Source: Rossellomorea marisflavi
Lineage (GTDB): Bacteria > Bacillota > Bacilli > Bacillales > Bacillaceae_B
Direction of reading: 5' to 3'
Length of the DNA stretch: 64,000 nucleotides
NCBI RefSeq assembly: GCF_001274775.1
Contig: NZ_LGUE01000005.1
Coordinates: 64,346-128,345 of the forward strand
Under the pieces are notes generated by a model. It searched no databases. It was given only the letters and a program-made list of their open reading frames with translations, and had not been told where the DNA came from. The stretch's first letter is position 1. Each line of letters starts with the position of its first letter. Both the position numbers and the translations under genes were made by a program. Of this stretch, positions 28,831 through 37,105 are shown in pieces.

Positions 28831-29018
28831 AAAAAAAGGACGCCCCCTAAGCAAGAGCGTCATCCACAGGTATTGAAATTTGTCGTTGGGTCTATTTAAC
28901 CATAGATCGAAAATGGGTGAAATCCTGCTGTGAAGGAATGCCTCAGGGATAAAACGTCTTATGCGGAATAAAAGCCTTTATTCCTAAAAGAATATAAGGA
29001 TATTAATATTCATAGCCG
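28831..29018 (-). ncRNA. Repeat unit 1 of 4: putative small transcription unit
   Basis: Read on the minus strand, an AT-rich box (AATATTAATATCCTTATA, at 28991-29010) is followed by a divergent middle, a conserved block (ATGGTTAAATAGACCCAACG) and an intrinsic terminator (GACGCTCTTGC...GGGGGCGTCC plus seven T) at 28831-28865. It is the most diverged of the four units. The U-run exists only on the minus strand, so transcription should run leftward. No common coding frame with a start codon was found. Confidence 0.5.
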
Positions 29019-29210
29019 AAAAAAAGGACGCTCCCTAAGCAAGAGCGCCGTCCAAAGGTATTGTAATTTGTCGTTGGATTCATTAAACCATATCCGGGAA
29101 TTCAATGAATTCCCCCCTCTCGACACACGGCAGGTCAGGACTTTCAGTATTTCATGATGAAAGCGTGCATTTCGTAGAAGTTATAAGAATATTAATATTT
29201 TCTTTTACAT
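29019..29210 (-). ncRNA. Repeat unit 2 of 4: putative small transcription unit
   Basis: Same layout as unit 1: AT-rich box at 29181-29200, middle with GAGAGGGGGG, conserved block (ATGGTTTAATGAATCCAACG, CAAATTACAATACCTTTGG) and terminator GGACGGCGCTC/GGGAGCGTCC with seven T at 29019-29055. The left 145 bases are almost identical to unit 3. Confidence 0.6.
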
Positions 29211-29401
29211 AAAAAAAGGACGCTCCCTAAGCAAGAGCGCCGTCCAAAGGTATTGTAATTTGTCGTTGGATTCATTAAACCATATCCGGGAATTCAATGA
29301 ATTCCCCCCTCTCGACACACGGCAGGTCAGGACTTTCAGTATTTCATGATGAAAGTGAGAATTTCTCAGAAATTATAAGGATATTAATATTTTTCTTTTA
29401 C
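29211..29401 (-). ncRNA. Repeat unit 3 of 4: putative small transcription unit
   Basis: Nearly identical to unit 2 from the terminator (29211-29246) through about 29356, diverging only before its AT-rich box (29374-29394). Same leftward orientation. Confidence 0.6.
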
Positions 29402-29590
29402 AAAAAAAGGACGCCCCCTAAGCAAGAGCGTCGTCCAAAGGTATTGTAATTTGTCGTTGAATTCATTAAACCATATTCAATAAGTACATGTAATCCCGCT
29501 CTCGTCTTACCTTGACCGGTGTAGGAGGTCAATATGATAGGGCTTTGCGGAAATCTCAGAATCTATAAGAATATTAATATTTGCTCATTG
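29402..29590 (-). ncRNA. Repeat unit 4 of 4: putative small transcription unit next to regulators
   Basis: The terminator and the conserved block match units 2 and 3, but the middle differs. Its AT-rich box (29563-29582) lies about 60 bases before the first regulator gene and therefore between divergent transcription units, where a regulator could control both directions. Confidence 0.55.
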
Positions 29591-29639
29591 TGCAAACCAA
29601 TGATCGAGACGAACATATCTACAGCAGGGGTGGATTAGA

Positions 29640-30542
29640 ATGGACTATTCAATCATAGGAAAGAAAATAAGGGAATTGAGAAAAGCCATCGGCATCACCC
29701 AAGGGGAACTCGCTGATGGAATCTGTACGCAGGCACTGGTCAGTCGCATGGAGAAAGGGGATATCTACCCCAGTGCCACGGTGCTATACCGTATTTCCCA
29801 GAAGCTTGGGGTGGATGTGAACTACTTCTTCGAAATCGGCTCCACCGAGCGCTTTGATTACATCAAAAACGTGGAACGATTACTGAATAACTACCGATTC
29901 AAACTGCAGTACGACGAACTAATCGAACTCGTGCAAAAAGAAGAGAAAAATCCGATTTTCATCAATCACAAAGAAAACAAGCAGCTACTCGAATGGAATA
30001 AAGCCATCTACATAGCAGAAATAGAAAACGACAAAGACAGGGCCATCAGCGTGTTACTGGACGCCTACCAGCTGACGGCAGACCCGAAGAGGGCGATGTC
30101 GGAGAGGGAGATGCGCATTCAGCTATCTATGGGTCACATTCTATCTTCCCAGGATAAAGATAAAGAAGCGTTGGAGGCGTATAACAGAGTACGAGATTCC
30201 ATTGGTCAGGATACGTTCCTTCAAGATAAGTCGATTAAAACGAGAATTTATTATCATACGGCCAGAATTCTTACAAGGCTTGGAGAATACGAGGAATCTC
30301 TCAACTATTGTAGGGAAGGTCTGAAATGGACCATTACCCAAGAGCGGCTATTCGGCATTGCACAATTGAATTATCAAATTGGTTACAATTTGGAGCTTCA
30401 AGGAAAACCTGTAGAGGCGCTTCCCTATTTTCAAAAAGGGAGAAATTACTTTCAAATTCAAAAGAATAAGAAGCTTGTCGAATTCATCGATCGAAAGATT
30501 GCAGAGACAAAGAGGTCGGTAAATGTAGAAGCAAAAACGTAG
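29640..30542 (+). CDS. PlcR-like HTH-TPR regulator 1 of 5 (subgroup A)
   Basis: 300 residues: an N-terminal XRE helix-turn-helix (about 5-60; GITQGELADGICTQALVSRM) and a C-terminal array of TPR helices (about 70-290), the layout of RRNPP peptide-sensing regulators. The HTH segment SRMEKGDIYPSATVLYRIS resembles the PlcR DNA-binding domain. GGGGTGGA precedes the start. First of five same-strand paralogues spaced by 44, 9, 39 and 38 bases, so probably one operon. In PlcR and NprR a short secreted peptide re-enters the cell and binds the TPR groove; no papR-like gene is visible here, so a peptide ligand is inference. Confidence 0.85.
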   Translation: MDYSIIGKKIRELRKAIGITQGELADGICTQALVSRMEKGDIYPSATVLYRISQKLGVDVNYFFEIGSTERFDYIKNVERLLNNYRFKLQYDELIELVQKEEKNPIFINHKENKQLLEWNKAIYIAEIENDKDRAISVLLDAYQLTADPKRAMSEREMRIQLSMGHILSSQDKDKEALEAYNRVRDSIGQDTFLQDKSIKTRIYYHTARILTRLGEYEESLNYCREGLKWTITQERLFGIAQLNYQIGYNLELQGKPVEALPYFQKGRNYFQIQKNKKLVEFIDRKIAETKRSVNVEAKT

Positions 30543-30586
30543 GTGGTGTAGTTGAAACAGAAAATGAAAGATAAAGGTGGAATTCC

Positions 30587-31480
30587 ATGGATTACTCAGT
30601 AATTGGAAAGAAGATAAAAGAACTCAGGAAAGCTATAGGTATCACTCAAGGAGAACTTGCAGAAGGAATCTGCACCCAGGCTTTGATCAGTCGTATGGAA
30701 AAGGGAGATATCTATCCTAGCGCTACCGTTCTTTATCGAATCTCCCAAAGACTTGGGGTGGATGTGAATTATTTCTTTGAAATAGGTTCTACCGAAAGAC
30801 ATGACTATATTAAAAATGTGGAGCGCCTATTTCACACCTATCGATTCAATTTGCAATATGACGACATGATCAAGCTGATCGAGAAGGAAGAACAAAATCC
30901 GTTGTTTGTGAACAACAAGGAAAATAAACAGCTATTGGATTGGAATAAAGCCATCTATGTGAGTGAAGTGGAAAGAAATAAAGAAAAAGCGGTGGGTATG
31001 GTGTTGGATGCAATCAAATTGACGGAGGATCCTAAGAGGGCCATGACGGAGAGGGAAATGCGCCTTCAAATTACACTGGGTAATATGTTAGCACTTCTGG
31101 AAAGATATGATGAGGCGTTAGCAGCTTATGGGAAAGCTCAGGAAGCAGTAGATCAAAATCCTTATCTGCAGGATAAGTCTATTAAAACACGGTTGTACTA
31201 CCATACTGCTAGGATTATTACCCGTCTTGGAGACTATGATGAATCGATTAAGTACTGCAAGGAAGGGTTGAAATGGACCATTAGTGAAGAACGATTATAT
31301 GGGATTGCTCAATTAAACTATCAAATTGGATACAACCTTGAGTTAAAAGGTAATGACGAAGAGGCACTTTCATATTTTCAGAAGGGAAGAGACTACTTCC
31401 AAATCCAAAAGAATGCCCGCTTCGTTGACTTTATTGATAAAAAGATAGAAGCAGTAAGAGTAGCCCAATCACAAAGGTAG
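30587..31480 (+). CDS. PlcR-like HTH-TPR regulator 2 of 5 (subgroup A)
   Basis: 297 residues and the closest relative of regulator 1: the HTH is almost identical (SRMEKGDIYPSATVLYRIS) and the TPR part shares DKSIKTRLYYHTARI and YFQKGRDYFQIQKN. Differences concentrate in the middle TPR helices, where RRNPP proteins bind their peptides. Same N-terminus (DYSVIGKKIKELRKAIGI). AAAGGTGGAATTCC ribosome site. Likely a recent tandem duplicate of its upstream neighbour. Confidence 0.85.
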   Translation: MDYSVIGKKIKELRKAIGITQGELAEGICTQALISRMEKGDIYPSATVLYRISQRLGVDVNYFFEIGSTERHDYIKNVERLFHTYRFNLQYDDMIKLIEKEEQNPLFVNNKENKQLLDWNKAIYVSEVERNKEKAVGMVLDAIKLTEDPKRAMTEREMRLQITLGNMLALLERYDEALAAYGKAQEAVDQNPYLQDKSIKTRLYYHTARIITRLGDYDESIKYCKEGLKWTISEERLYGIAQLNYQIGYNLELKGNDEEALSYFQKGRDYFQIQKNARFVDFIDKKIEAVRVAQSQR

Positions 31481-31489
31481 GTGCTGAGC

Positions 31490-32389
31490 ATGAAGCTTTC
31501 CGAAATCGGAAAAAAAATCAGTGAACTTCGGGGAGAAATGAATCTCACCCAAGGGGAACTGGCAGAGGGAATCTGTACACAAGCATCAATCAGTCTGATT
31601 GAAAAAGGGGAGTTGGACCCCAATGCATCAAGCTTGTATCAAATTGCGAAGAAACTCGGAGTGGATGTGAACTACTTCTTTCATATTGGTTCGACGCCAA
31701 GGCTGGATTATATTACTGAAGTACAGAAACAAGTGAGGAAGCTACGGATCTTAAATGAGTTTGAAGAGATGATGAATATTGTTTCGATCGAGGAGAAAAA
31801 TCCGTTGTTTTATAATGACCCAAAAAATCTTCAGTTTTTATATTGGCATAAGAGCATTTATTATTCTGAAGTGAAGAATGACCATCAAGAGGCTGTTTCC
31901 ATACTAGAAGAAGCGTTTGCGCTATTTCCAAACAAAAAAAGGGCAACCACTGAGCTTGAAATTGAAATGATGTTAACTATTGGCATTTATGAGTTTTCCC
32001 TCGGAAATTACGAAGCTGTCATTGAAGAATATGACAAGATTCAAAAAATCCTGGACGGTACCAATAGAGCTCTCAATGATAAGTCGATTAAAACGAGACT
32101 GTATTATAATCTTGCCAGAGCGCACACGAGGCTGGGTAACCTGGAAGAGTCCACTGCGTTATCAAACGAAGGAATCGATTGGTGCATCGAGAGTGAGGAA
32201 CTTTATCTCCTGGCGGGGCTTCATTATCAAATCGGATATAATTACGAACTCTTGGGTGACTATGAAAAGGCCTTGGAATATCTGGACTACTGCATTCTTC
32301 TATATGCTTTAACACCCGAACATCCGGTGAATAATGGATTCCTTACTGACAAAAGGACAGGCTATTTGGAGGCTTTAAAGAAGCAATAA
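31490..32389 (+). CDS. PlcR-like HTH-TPR regulator 3 of 5 (subgroup B)
   Basis: 299 residues from the ATG at 31490, chosen to match the KLSEIGKKISELR start of its paralogues. The recognition region reads SISLIEKGELDPNASSLYQIA, so the SRMEKGDIYPS of subgroup A is replaced; a different operator is likely. The C-terminal half keeps the TPR pattern (DKSIKTRLYYNLARAHTRLG, YEKALEYLDYCILL). It starts nine bases after the stop of regulator 2. Confidence 0.85.
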   Translation: MKLSEIGKKISELRGEMNLTQGELAEGICTQASISLIEKGELDPNASSLYQIAKKLGVDVNYFFHIGSTPRLDYITEVQKQVRKLRILNEFEEMMNIVSIEEKNPLFYNDPKNLQFLYWHKSIYYSEVKNDHQEAVSILEEAFALFPNKKRATTELEIEMMLTIGIYEFSLGNYEAVIEEYDKIQKILDGTNRALNDKSIKTRLYYNLARAHTRLGNLEESTALSNEGIDWCIESEELYLLAGLHYQIGYNYELLGDYEKALEYLDYCILLYALTPEHPVNNGFLTDKRTGYLEALKKQ

Positions 32390-32428
32390 GATCAAGGTTC
32401 ATATCTAAGTGTGAGTTGGGGTGGATGT

Positions 32429-33322
32429 ATGAAAATGGAGGAAATCGGGAAGAGAATTAGTGAACTTCGATGCGAAAAGAACTTGACCCAAATGGAGCTG
32501 GCGAAAGGAATTTGTACACAAGCTTCAATCAGTCTGATTGAAAAAGGTGAACTGGAACCGAATGCTTCAACGCTTAGTCAGATTGCAAGGAAGCTTGGAG
32601 TGGACATTAACTATTTTTTTGAAATTGGTTCGACTCCACGGCTAGACTACGTCAATGAGGTGGAAAAACAGCTTCGGGCACTCCGGATCGTTTATAAGTA
32701 TGAAGAAATGATGGATTATATAAAATCAGAAGAAAAGAATCCCCTTTTTTACCGTGATCCGAATAAAATGCAGTTGCTCCTTTGGCATAAGAGCATTTAT
32801 GCCTTTGAGGTAGAAAAGGACCACCCACTGGCTGTTTCACATATCCAATCAGCCTTCCACCTCACTAAGAATAGTAAAAGAGCCTTTACTGAGCTTGAAA
32901 TGGAAATGATTTTGACATTGGGTGTGTTTGAATACAGGGAGGAGAACTTTCAAGGAGCAATAAAACATTTTAATCAAGTGGAAGAAGCTTTGGAAGGATC
33001 AAAAAGGATTCCTGCAGATAAGTCTATATATAGCCGTCTTTATTATCATTCAGCAAGGGCACATACACGTTTGGGAAATCTCGACCATTCCATCTCACTC
33101 GCGACCAAGGGAATTGATTGGTGCTTAGAATATGATCAGCTCTATCTTATGCCGGTCCTGCATTATCAGGTCGCTTATAACTATGAACTTATGAATAACG
33201 TTGAAAAAGCTTTAGAATTTTTGGATCACAGTATTCAATTGTTTGAACTATATCCAGAAAACCCTGGTGGAAATTTCGTAAGAGACAAAAGAGTAAACTA
33301 CATACATATGCTTGAAAAGTAA
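32429..33322 (+). CDS. PlcR-like HTH-TPR regulator 4 of 5 (subgroup B)
   Basis: 297 residues from the ATG at 32429 after GGGGTGGATGT. HTH EKNLTQMELAKGICTQASIS, then SLIEKGELEPNASTLSQIA; TPR region with SIYSRLYYHSARAHTRLG and VEKALEFLDHSIQLFEL. It shares the subgroup B DNA-binding signature but has an acquired Met/Lys pattern in the HTH core (QMELAKG instead of QGELAEG). Confidence 0.85.
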   Translation: MKMEEIGKRISELRCEKNLTQMELAKGICTQASISLIEKGELEPNASTLSQIARKLGVDINYFFEIGSTPRLDYVNEVEKQLRALRIVYKYEEMMDYIKSEEKNPLFYRDPNKMQLLLWHKSIYAFEVEKDHPLAVSHIQSAFHLTKNSKRAFTELEMEMILTLGVFEYREENFQGAIKHFNQVEEALEGSKRIPADKSIYSRLYYHSARAHTRLGNLDHSISLATKGIDWCLEYDQLYLMPVLHYQVAYNYELMNNVEKALEFLDHSIQLFELYPENPGGNFVRDKRVNYIHMLEK

Positions 33323-33360
33323 GAGGACCAACCCATTTATTTCATAGGGGGTGGAATCTA

Positions 33361-34263
33361 TTGAAGCTAGCTGAAATTGGAAAGAAAATCAGTGAACTGA
33401 GAAGAGAAATGAATTTAACTCAAGGGGAACTGGCAGAAGGGATCTGTACGCAGGCACTGATCAGTCTGATTGAAAAAGGTGAGTTGGATCCCAATGCCAC
33501 GGTCCTTTACCAAATTTCCAGGAAGCTTGGGGTGGATGTTAATTACTTTTTTCAAATTGGTTCAACTCCAAGACTCGATTATGTACGTGAGGTGGCAACT
33601 CAGTTAAGGAGACTGCGAATCAATCGTCAGCATGAAGAAATGATGGAGATCGTTCAGGTGGAGGAACATAATCCTTTATTCAGCAATGATAGCAGGGCCA
33701 TGCAATTCCTTTACTGGCATAAAAGTGTGTACATGTACGAGGTGAAAGGGGATCATGACGGTGCCATATCATTGTTGGAGGAGGCAATGGATTTAGTAGA
33801 CCGAAAGAAACGCGCATATACAGAAAATGAACTTGAAATGTTATTGACCCTGGGAGCATTCGAATTCAATGGTGAGCATTACGACCGGGCCATGGAGAAA
33901 TATCAGCTTGTTCAACAGATCATCACGTCCACTGATCGTGTATTAAAAGTAAAGTCTATAAAGAGCCGCCTACTTTACAATATTGCCCGTGTGAACACCC
34001 GCTTGAAAAATTATCAGGAGTCCATCTCCTACGCTCTTCAAGGCATCGACTGGTGTATCGAGTGTGAGGATCTCTATCTCATGGCAGAACTGCACTATCA
34101 TATCGGATATAATCATGAGCTTTTACATGATTATGAGAAGGCATTGGAGTACTTGGACTATAGTATTCAATTATTTGAACTGAACCCAGATTGTCCTTAT
34201 CTTGATTTTCTTCAAAAAAAACGCTCTGATTATGCAGCCAAGCTGAAAAAGAACGACTTTTAA
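33361..34263 (+). CDS. PlcR-like HTH-TPR regulator 5 of 5 (subgroup B)
   Basis: 300 residues, TTG start after GGGGGTGGAATCTA; this start aligns with KLAEIGKKISELR of the paralogues. Subgroup B recognition helix (SLIEKGELDPNATVLYQIS) and TPR helices (VKSIKSRLLYNIARVNTRLK, YEKALEYLDYSIQLFEL). Last member of the tandem set; the downstream gap has no short peptide gene. Confidence 0.85.
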   Translation: MKLAEIGKKISELRREMNLTQGELAEGICTQALISLIEKGELDPNATVLYQISRKLGVDVNYFFQIGSTPRLDYVREVATQLRRLRINRQHEEMMEIVQVEEHNPLFSNDSRAMQFLYWHKSVYMYEVKGDHDGAISLLEEAMDLVDRKKRAYTENELEMLLTLGAFEFNGEHYDRAMEKYQLVQQIITSTDRVLKVKSIKSRLLYNIARVNTRLKNYQESISYALQGIDWCIECEDLYLMAELHYHIGYNHELLHDYEKALEYLDYSIQLFELNPDCPYLDFLQKKRSDYAAKLKKNDF

Positions 34264-34329
34264 AATCTTTCAACATACACCAAGCGCGTCCTTCATATTT
34301 ATGTACGGATAAGCAGGGAGTGGTGACCA

Positions 34330-34797
34330 ATGAGAAGGAGGAGCCCTTTCCCCCTGGTGGCTGTCGTGGTCGTGGCCGTACTGTTCCTCTCGTTTGTTGG
34401 GTTCATGCTTTTTGGCAGGGGGGATGCTTCGGGTTCACCGGAGGAGGTGATCCGGGACTTTTATGAGTTTGAGTCGACGGGGGATTTCGGCAATGCGTGG
34501 GAGTTGTTTCATCCTGAGATGAAGAAAAAGTTCTCCAAATCGAATTACATCCAAACCAAGAATCATGTATTCATGGGGCATATGGGTGTGGAAGAGTTCG
34601 ATGTTGAAATCAGCAAGCTTGAAAAGGTGGAGCGCTTTGCTTTTGACGATGAGGGACTTGTGTTTAAAGATGTAAGGAAAGCGCAAGTGGATATGTTTTA
34701 CGATAGCCAGTTCGGAGAGCTGATTGTCACTCAGCCCTGCTATGTGGCCCTTGACAAAGGCAAATGGAAGGTGCTTTGGAATTATCACTTTAAATGA
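34330..34797 (+). CDS. Small membrane-anchored protein of unknown function
   Basis: 155 residues. A basic N-terminus (RRRSPFP) is followed by one hydrophobic helix (about 8-29), then an outer NTF2-like/DUF4878-type domain (SPEEVIRDFYEFESTGDFGNAWELFHP) ending KWKVLWNYHFK. Such domains occur on the outer face of the membrane in many Bacillaceae proteins, but no specific role is known. It has the same orientation as the regulator cluster and follows it by 66 bases, so it may be co-transcribed. Confidence 0.7.
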   Translation: MRRRSPFPLVAVVVVAVLFLSFVGFMLFGRGDASGSPEEVIRDFYEFESTGDFGNAWELFHPEMKKKFSKSNYIQTKNHVFMGHMGVEEFDVEISKLEKVERFAFDDEGLVFKDVRKAQVDMFYDSQFGELIVTQPCYVALDKGKWKVLWNYHFK

Positions 34798-34885
34798 GTT
34801 CGGAGATTTTCCAATTTAATGGTTTTAGCAAGGCTGTGTGTGGTAAACTGAGACCATATAATCCCAAAGAGAAGGAGGCATCCCC

Positions 34886-35005
34886 GTGTCCTTGTTGTAT
34901 ATGAAGGCTCGTGAAGCATATGATCGTGATTCAAAGGCTTCTCTGGCCGCGAGCATGAAAGACGACAACAAACAGAAGTCAATGGCGAAAGTTTCGAAGA
35001 AATAG
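34886..35005 (+). CDS. Small basic protein, 39 residues, hypothetical
   Basis: GTG start seven bases after AAGGAGG, an excellent ribosome site. The product is short, hydrophilic and basic (SLLYMKAREAYDR, then KDDNKQKSMAKVSKK). No family recognised. An intrinsic terminator follows at 35036. The ribosome site plus terminator are the reasons to call it real. Confidence 0.5.
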   Translation: MSLLYMKAREAYDRDSKASLAASMKDDNKQKSMAKVSKK

Positions 35006-35035
35006 CGGACGTTAAGGGGTCATCTATGGGATAGA

Positions 35036-35073
35036 AATAAGGCGCCGGGGATCAACTCCCTGGCGCCTTATTT
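35036..35073. terminator. Bidirectional intrinsic terminator
   Basis: AATAAGGCGCCGGGG and CTCCCTGGCGCCTTATT form a stem between the small ORF and the convergent murB. Confidence 0.85.
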
Positions 35074-35076
35074 GTG

Positions 35077-35997
35077 TTATTGGGGATCTTCCCCGATGAT
35101 GCGTACTTCACGCTCAAGTTCCACATCGAATTTTTCTTTGACCGTCTTTTGGACGTGTTCGATGAGGGCGATGTAATCGGAAGCCGATGCGTTATCTTTG
35201 TTGACGATGAAGCCGGCATGCTTCGTGGATACTTCTGCTCCACCGAAGTTCGTGCCCTGCAGTTCGCTGTCCTGGATCAGCTTCCCGGCGAAATAGCCTG
35301 GAGGACGTTTGAAGACACTTCCGCATGAAGGATATTCAAGGGGCTGCTTCGACTCACGCTTGAACGTGAGGTCGTCCATGACGGCCTTAATATCCTTATG
35401 GTCTCCCGGCTTCAGGCTGAATGTCGCTTCAAGGACGATGTCTCCCTTTTCGGAAATGTTGCTGTGGCGATAATCCAGCTCAAGCTCCAGTGCCGTCCTT
35501 TTCACAAGGTTGCCTTCACGGTCGACGACATAGCAGTAGTCCAGCACGTCCTTGATTTCACCGCCGTACGCTCCGGCATTCATGAAGAGGGCACCGCCGA
35601 CGGTTCCAGGGATGCCGCAGGCGAATTCAAGCCCGGAAAGGGTCTCATCAAGGGCACGTCTGGATACATCGATGATGGCAGCTCCACTCTGGGCAACGAT
35701 TTGCTGGTCGGTTGCGCTGATGTCGGAGAAGTTTTTCAAATGAAGGACGATTCCGCGGATTCCACCGTCTTTGACAATGAGGTTCGATCCGTTCCCGAGA
35801 AGGGTGAAGGGCACGTCGCTCTTGTTTGCGAGTTTCACGATTTCCTGGACTTCTTCATAGGTGGTCGGCGTGAGGAAGAAGTCGGCGTTGCCGCCAAGTC
35901 GCGTGTAAAGGTGATCGCGAAGCGGTTCGTCGCGTTTGATGTTTTCTTTTTTCATTACGTTTGAGAGTTCTTGGTAAACGATTTCTTTATTGTACAT
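35077..35997 (-). CDS. murB: UDP-N-acetylenolpyruvoylglucosamine reductase MurB
   Basis: 306 residues, FAD-dependent second step of UDP-MurNAc synthesis. Visible are the FAD-binding region ([15 protein letters not shown], then [17 protein letters not shown]), the [20 protein letters not shown] segment, the catalytic serine in [10 protein letters not shown] (about residue 225) and the C-terminal glutamate in LEREVRIIG. This is the short type IIb form usual in Firmicutes. Single gene in this neighbourhood. Confidence 0.97.
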   Translation of the reverse strand: MYNKEIVYQELSNVMKKENIKRDEPLRDHLYTRLGGNADFFLTPTTYEEVQEIVKLANKSDVPFTLLGNGSNLIVKDGGIRGIVLHLKNFSDISATDQQIVAQSGAAIIDVSRRALDETLSGLEFACGIPGTVGGALFMNAGAYGGEIKDVLDYCYVVDREGNLVKRTALELELDYRHSNISEKGDIVLEATFSLKPGDHKDIKAVMDDLTFKRESKQPLEYPSCGSVFKRPPGYFAGKLIQDSELQGTNFGGAEVSTKHAGFIVNKDNASASDYIALIEHVQKTVKEKFDVELEREVRIIGEDPQ

Positions 35998-36177
35998 CTC
36001 TATCAGTCCTATAGAATATTTTATCCGTGAATGAAGTTACCACACCATTATATGACGAAAACCCATGAAAGTTAAATGGTTTCGTTTGACAGTTGGGTGA
36101 ATTAGGGGTGAGCGTCGTTGTTTGGAGGGATTCATTTGGGTCTGCTGTTACTTTTGATTAGGGGTGAAGAGGAGAAG
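35998..36177. other. Gap upstream of murB
   Basis: Presumed murB promoter on the minus strand; no gene seen. Confidence 0.4.
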
Positions 36178-37032
36178 AGTCCGTTCCGTTTCGCTGCGGT
36201 CGGCCGCTTTCCTGCGGGGTGGACGGTGAGCCGCTTCAGCTGCGCTTGCAGGGTCTCACCTGTCCACTATTCCCGCAGGAGTCGGCCGTCCTCCGCTGCA
36301 CTGCACTGTGTGCTTTTGGAGGAGAGAATGCTCATGCATGTGACGAAATTCAACCACCTCTCTTTTGATTAGGGATGAAGAGAGGAAGGGTTCGTTCTGT
36401 TTCGCTGTGGGAGCCCACGAGGTGTGCGGTGAGCCTCCTCATTCTGGTGGGGTCTCACCCTTCAGTGCACTACACTTTGTGGTGGAGAGATAAAGGAATA
36501 CCATTCTGTATCAAGCCCATTTTGGATACAGAGGGAAGATTTTGAGGTGAACTTATCTTTCTCCCATATCAAATAAGAAGGACAAGGTCGACCATCCCCT
36601 ATTCCTCACAATAGACTTACCAAACTAAGGTTACTTTAATTCCAATCTTCAACCAAGGAGTGGATTGAAGCGGAAGACGTCTGACTCCAGCGGAAAAGAA
36701 TGGTGGCAAGACCCCGCAGGCACGAGGAGGCTTGCCGCCATTCCCGCAGGAAAGCAGGCGTCTGCAGCGGAAAGGAACTGTCCCATACATAAGCACGTAA
36801 CCAATGCGGAAACGGGTTTGGGGTAATGAAGTGTGTGTCCCTGATAAACCATTCAGCTCTGATAAGTGTGCAGTACAATGCAAAATTCCATCTCATCCTC
36901 AACCAAAGAGTGGATTGAAGCGAAAGGTGCTTGACTCCAGCGGAAAAGGAGGAGTGGCGAGACCCCGCAGGCACGAGGAGGCTCGACACCCTCCCCGCAG
37001 GAAAGCAAGCGCCTGCAGCGAAAAGGAACGGA
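36178..37032. repeat. Four family-A repeats, two forward then two inverted
   Basis: Forward copies at about 36178-36306 and a shortened, decayed one at about 36391-36475; inverted copies at about 36668-36780 and 36918-37032. The inverted pair has the same orientation as the 268-bp array near 23 kb, and its flanks (AACCAAAGAGTGGATTGAAG) match that array. The whole murB-cpdB gap holds no gene. Confidence 0.85.
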
Positions 37033-37068
37033 CCTTTTACTAACGATATTTCCTATAAAATTGCATAC

Positions 37069-37098
37069 AAAAAAAGCACCCGTTCATCGGGCGCTTTC
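37069..37098 (-). terminator. Intrinsic terminator of the cpdB-like gene
   Basis: Minus strand AAAGCGCCCGATGAACGGG then TGCTTTTTTT. Confidence 0.85.
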
Positions 37099-37105
37099 TC
37101 TAATT

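Noticed and set aside
28564-28863. 99-codon minus-strand ORF sharing a frame (NDK.QYLW) with the repeat units
   Set aside because: It runs antisense through the glyoxalase-fold gene, crosses the terminator hairpin, and has no common start in the other units.
29019-29210. Minus-strand tiny peptide ending in E-F-P-D-M-V that resembles NprX-type signals (PDI-V)
   Set aside because: It would need an ATT start, and units 1 and 4 do not preserve the peptide; similarity over four residues is not evidence.
28831-29590. CRISPR array
   Set aside because: Units are ~190 bp, near-identical over most of the length, without short spacers; no cas genes.
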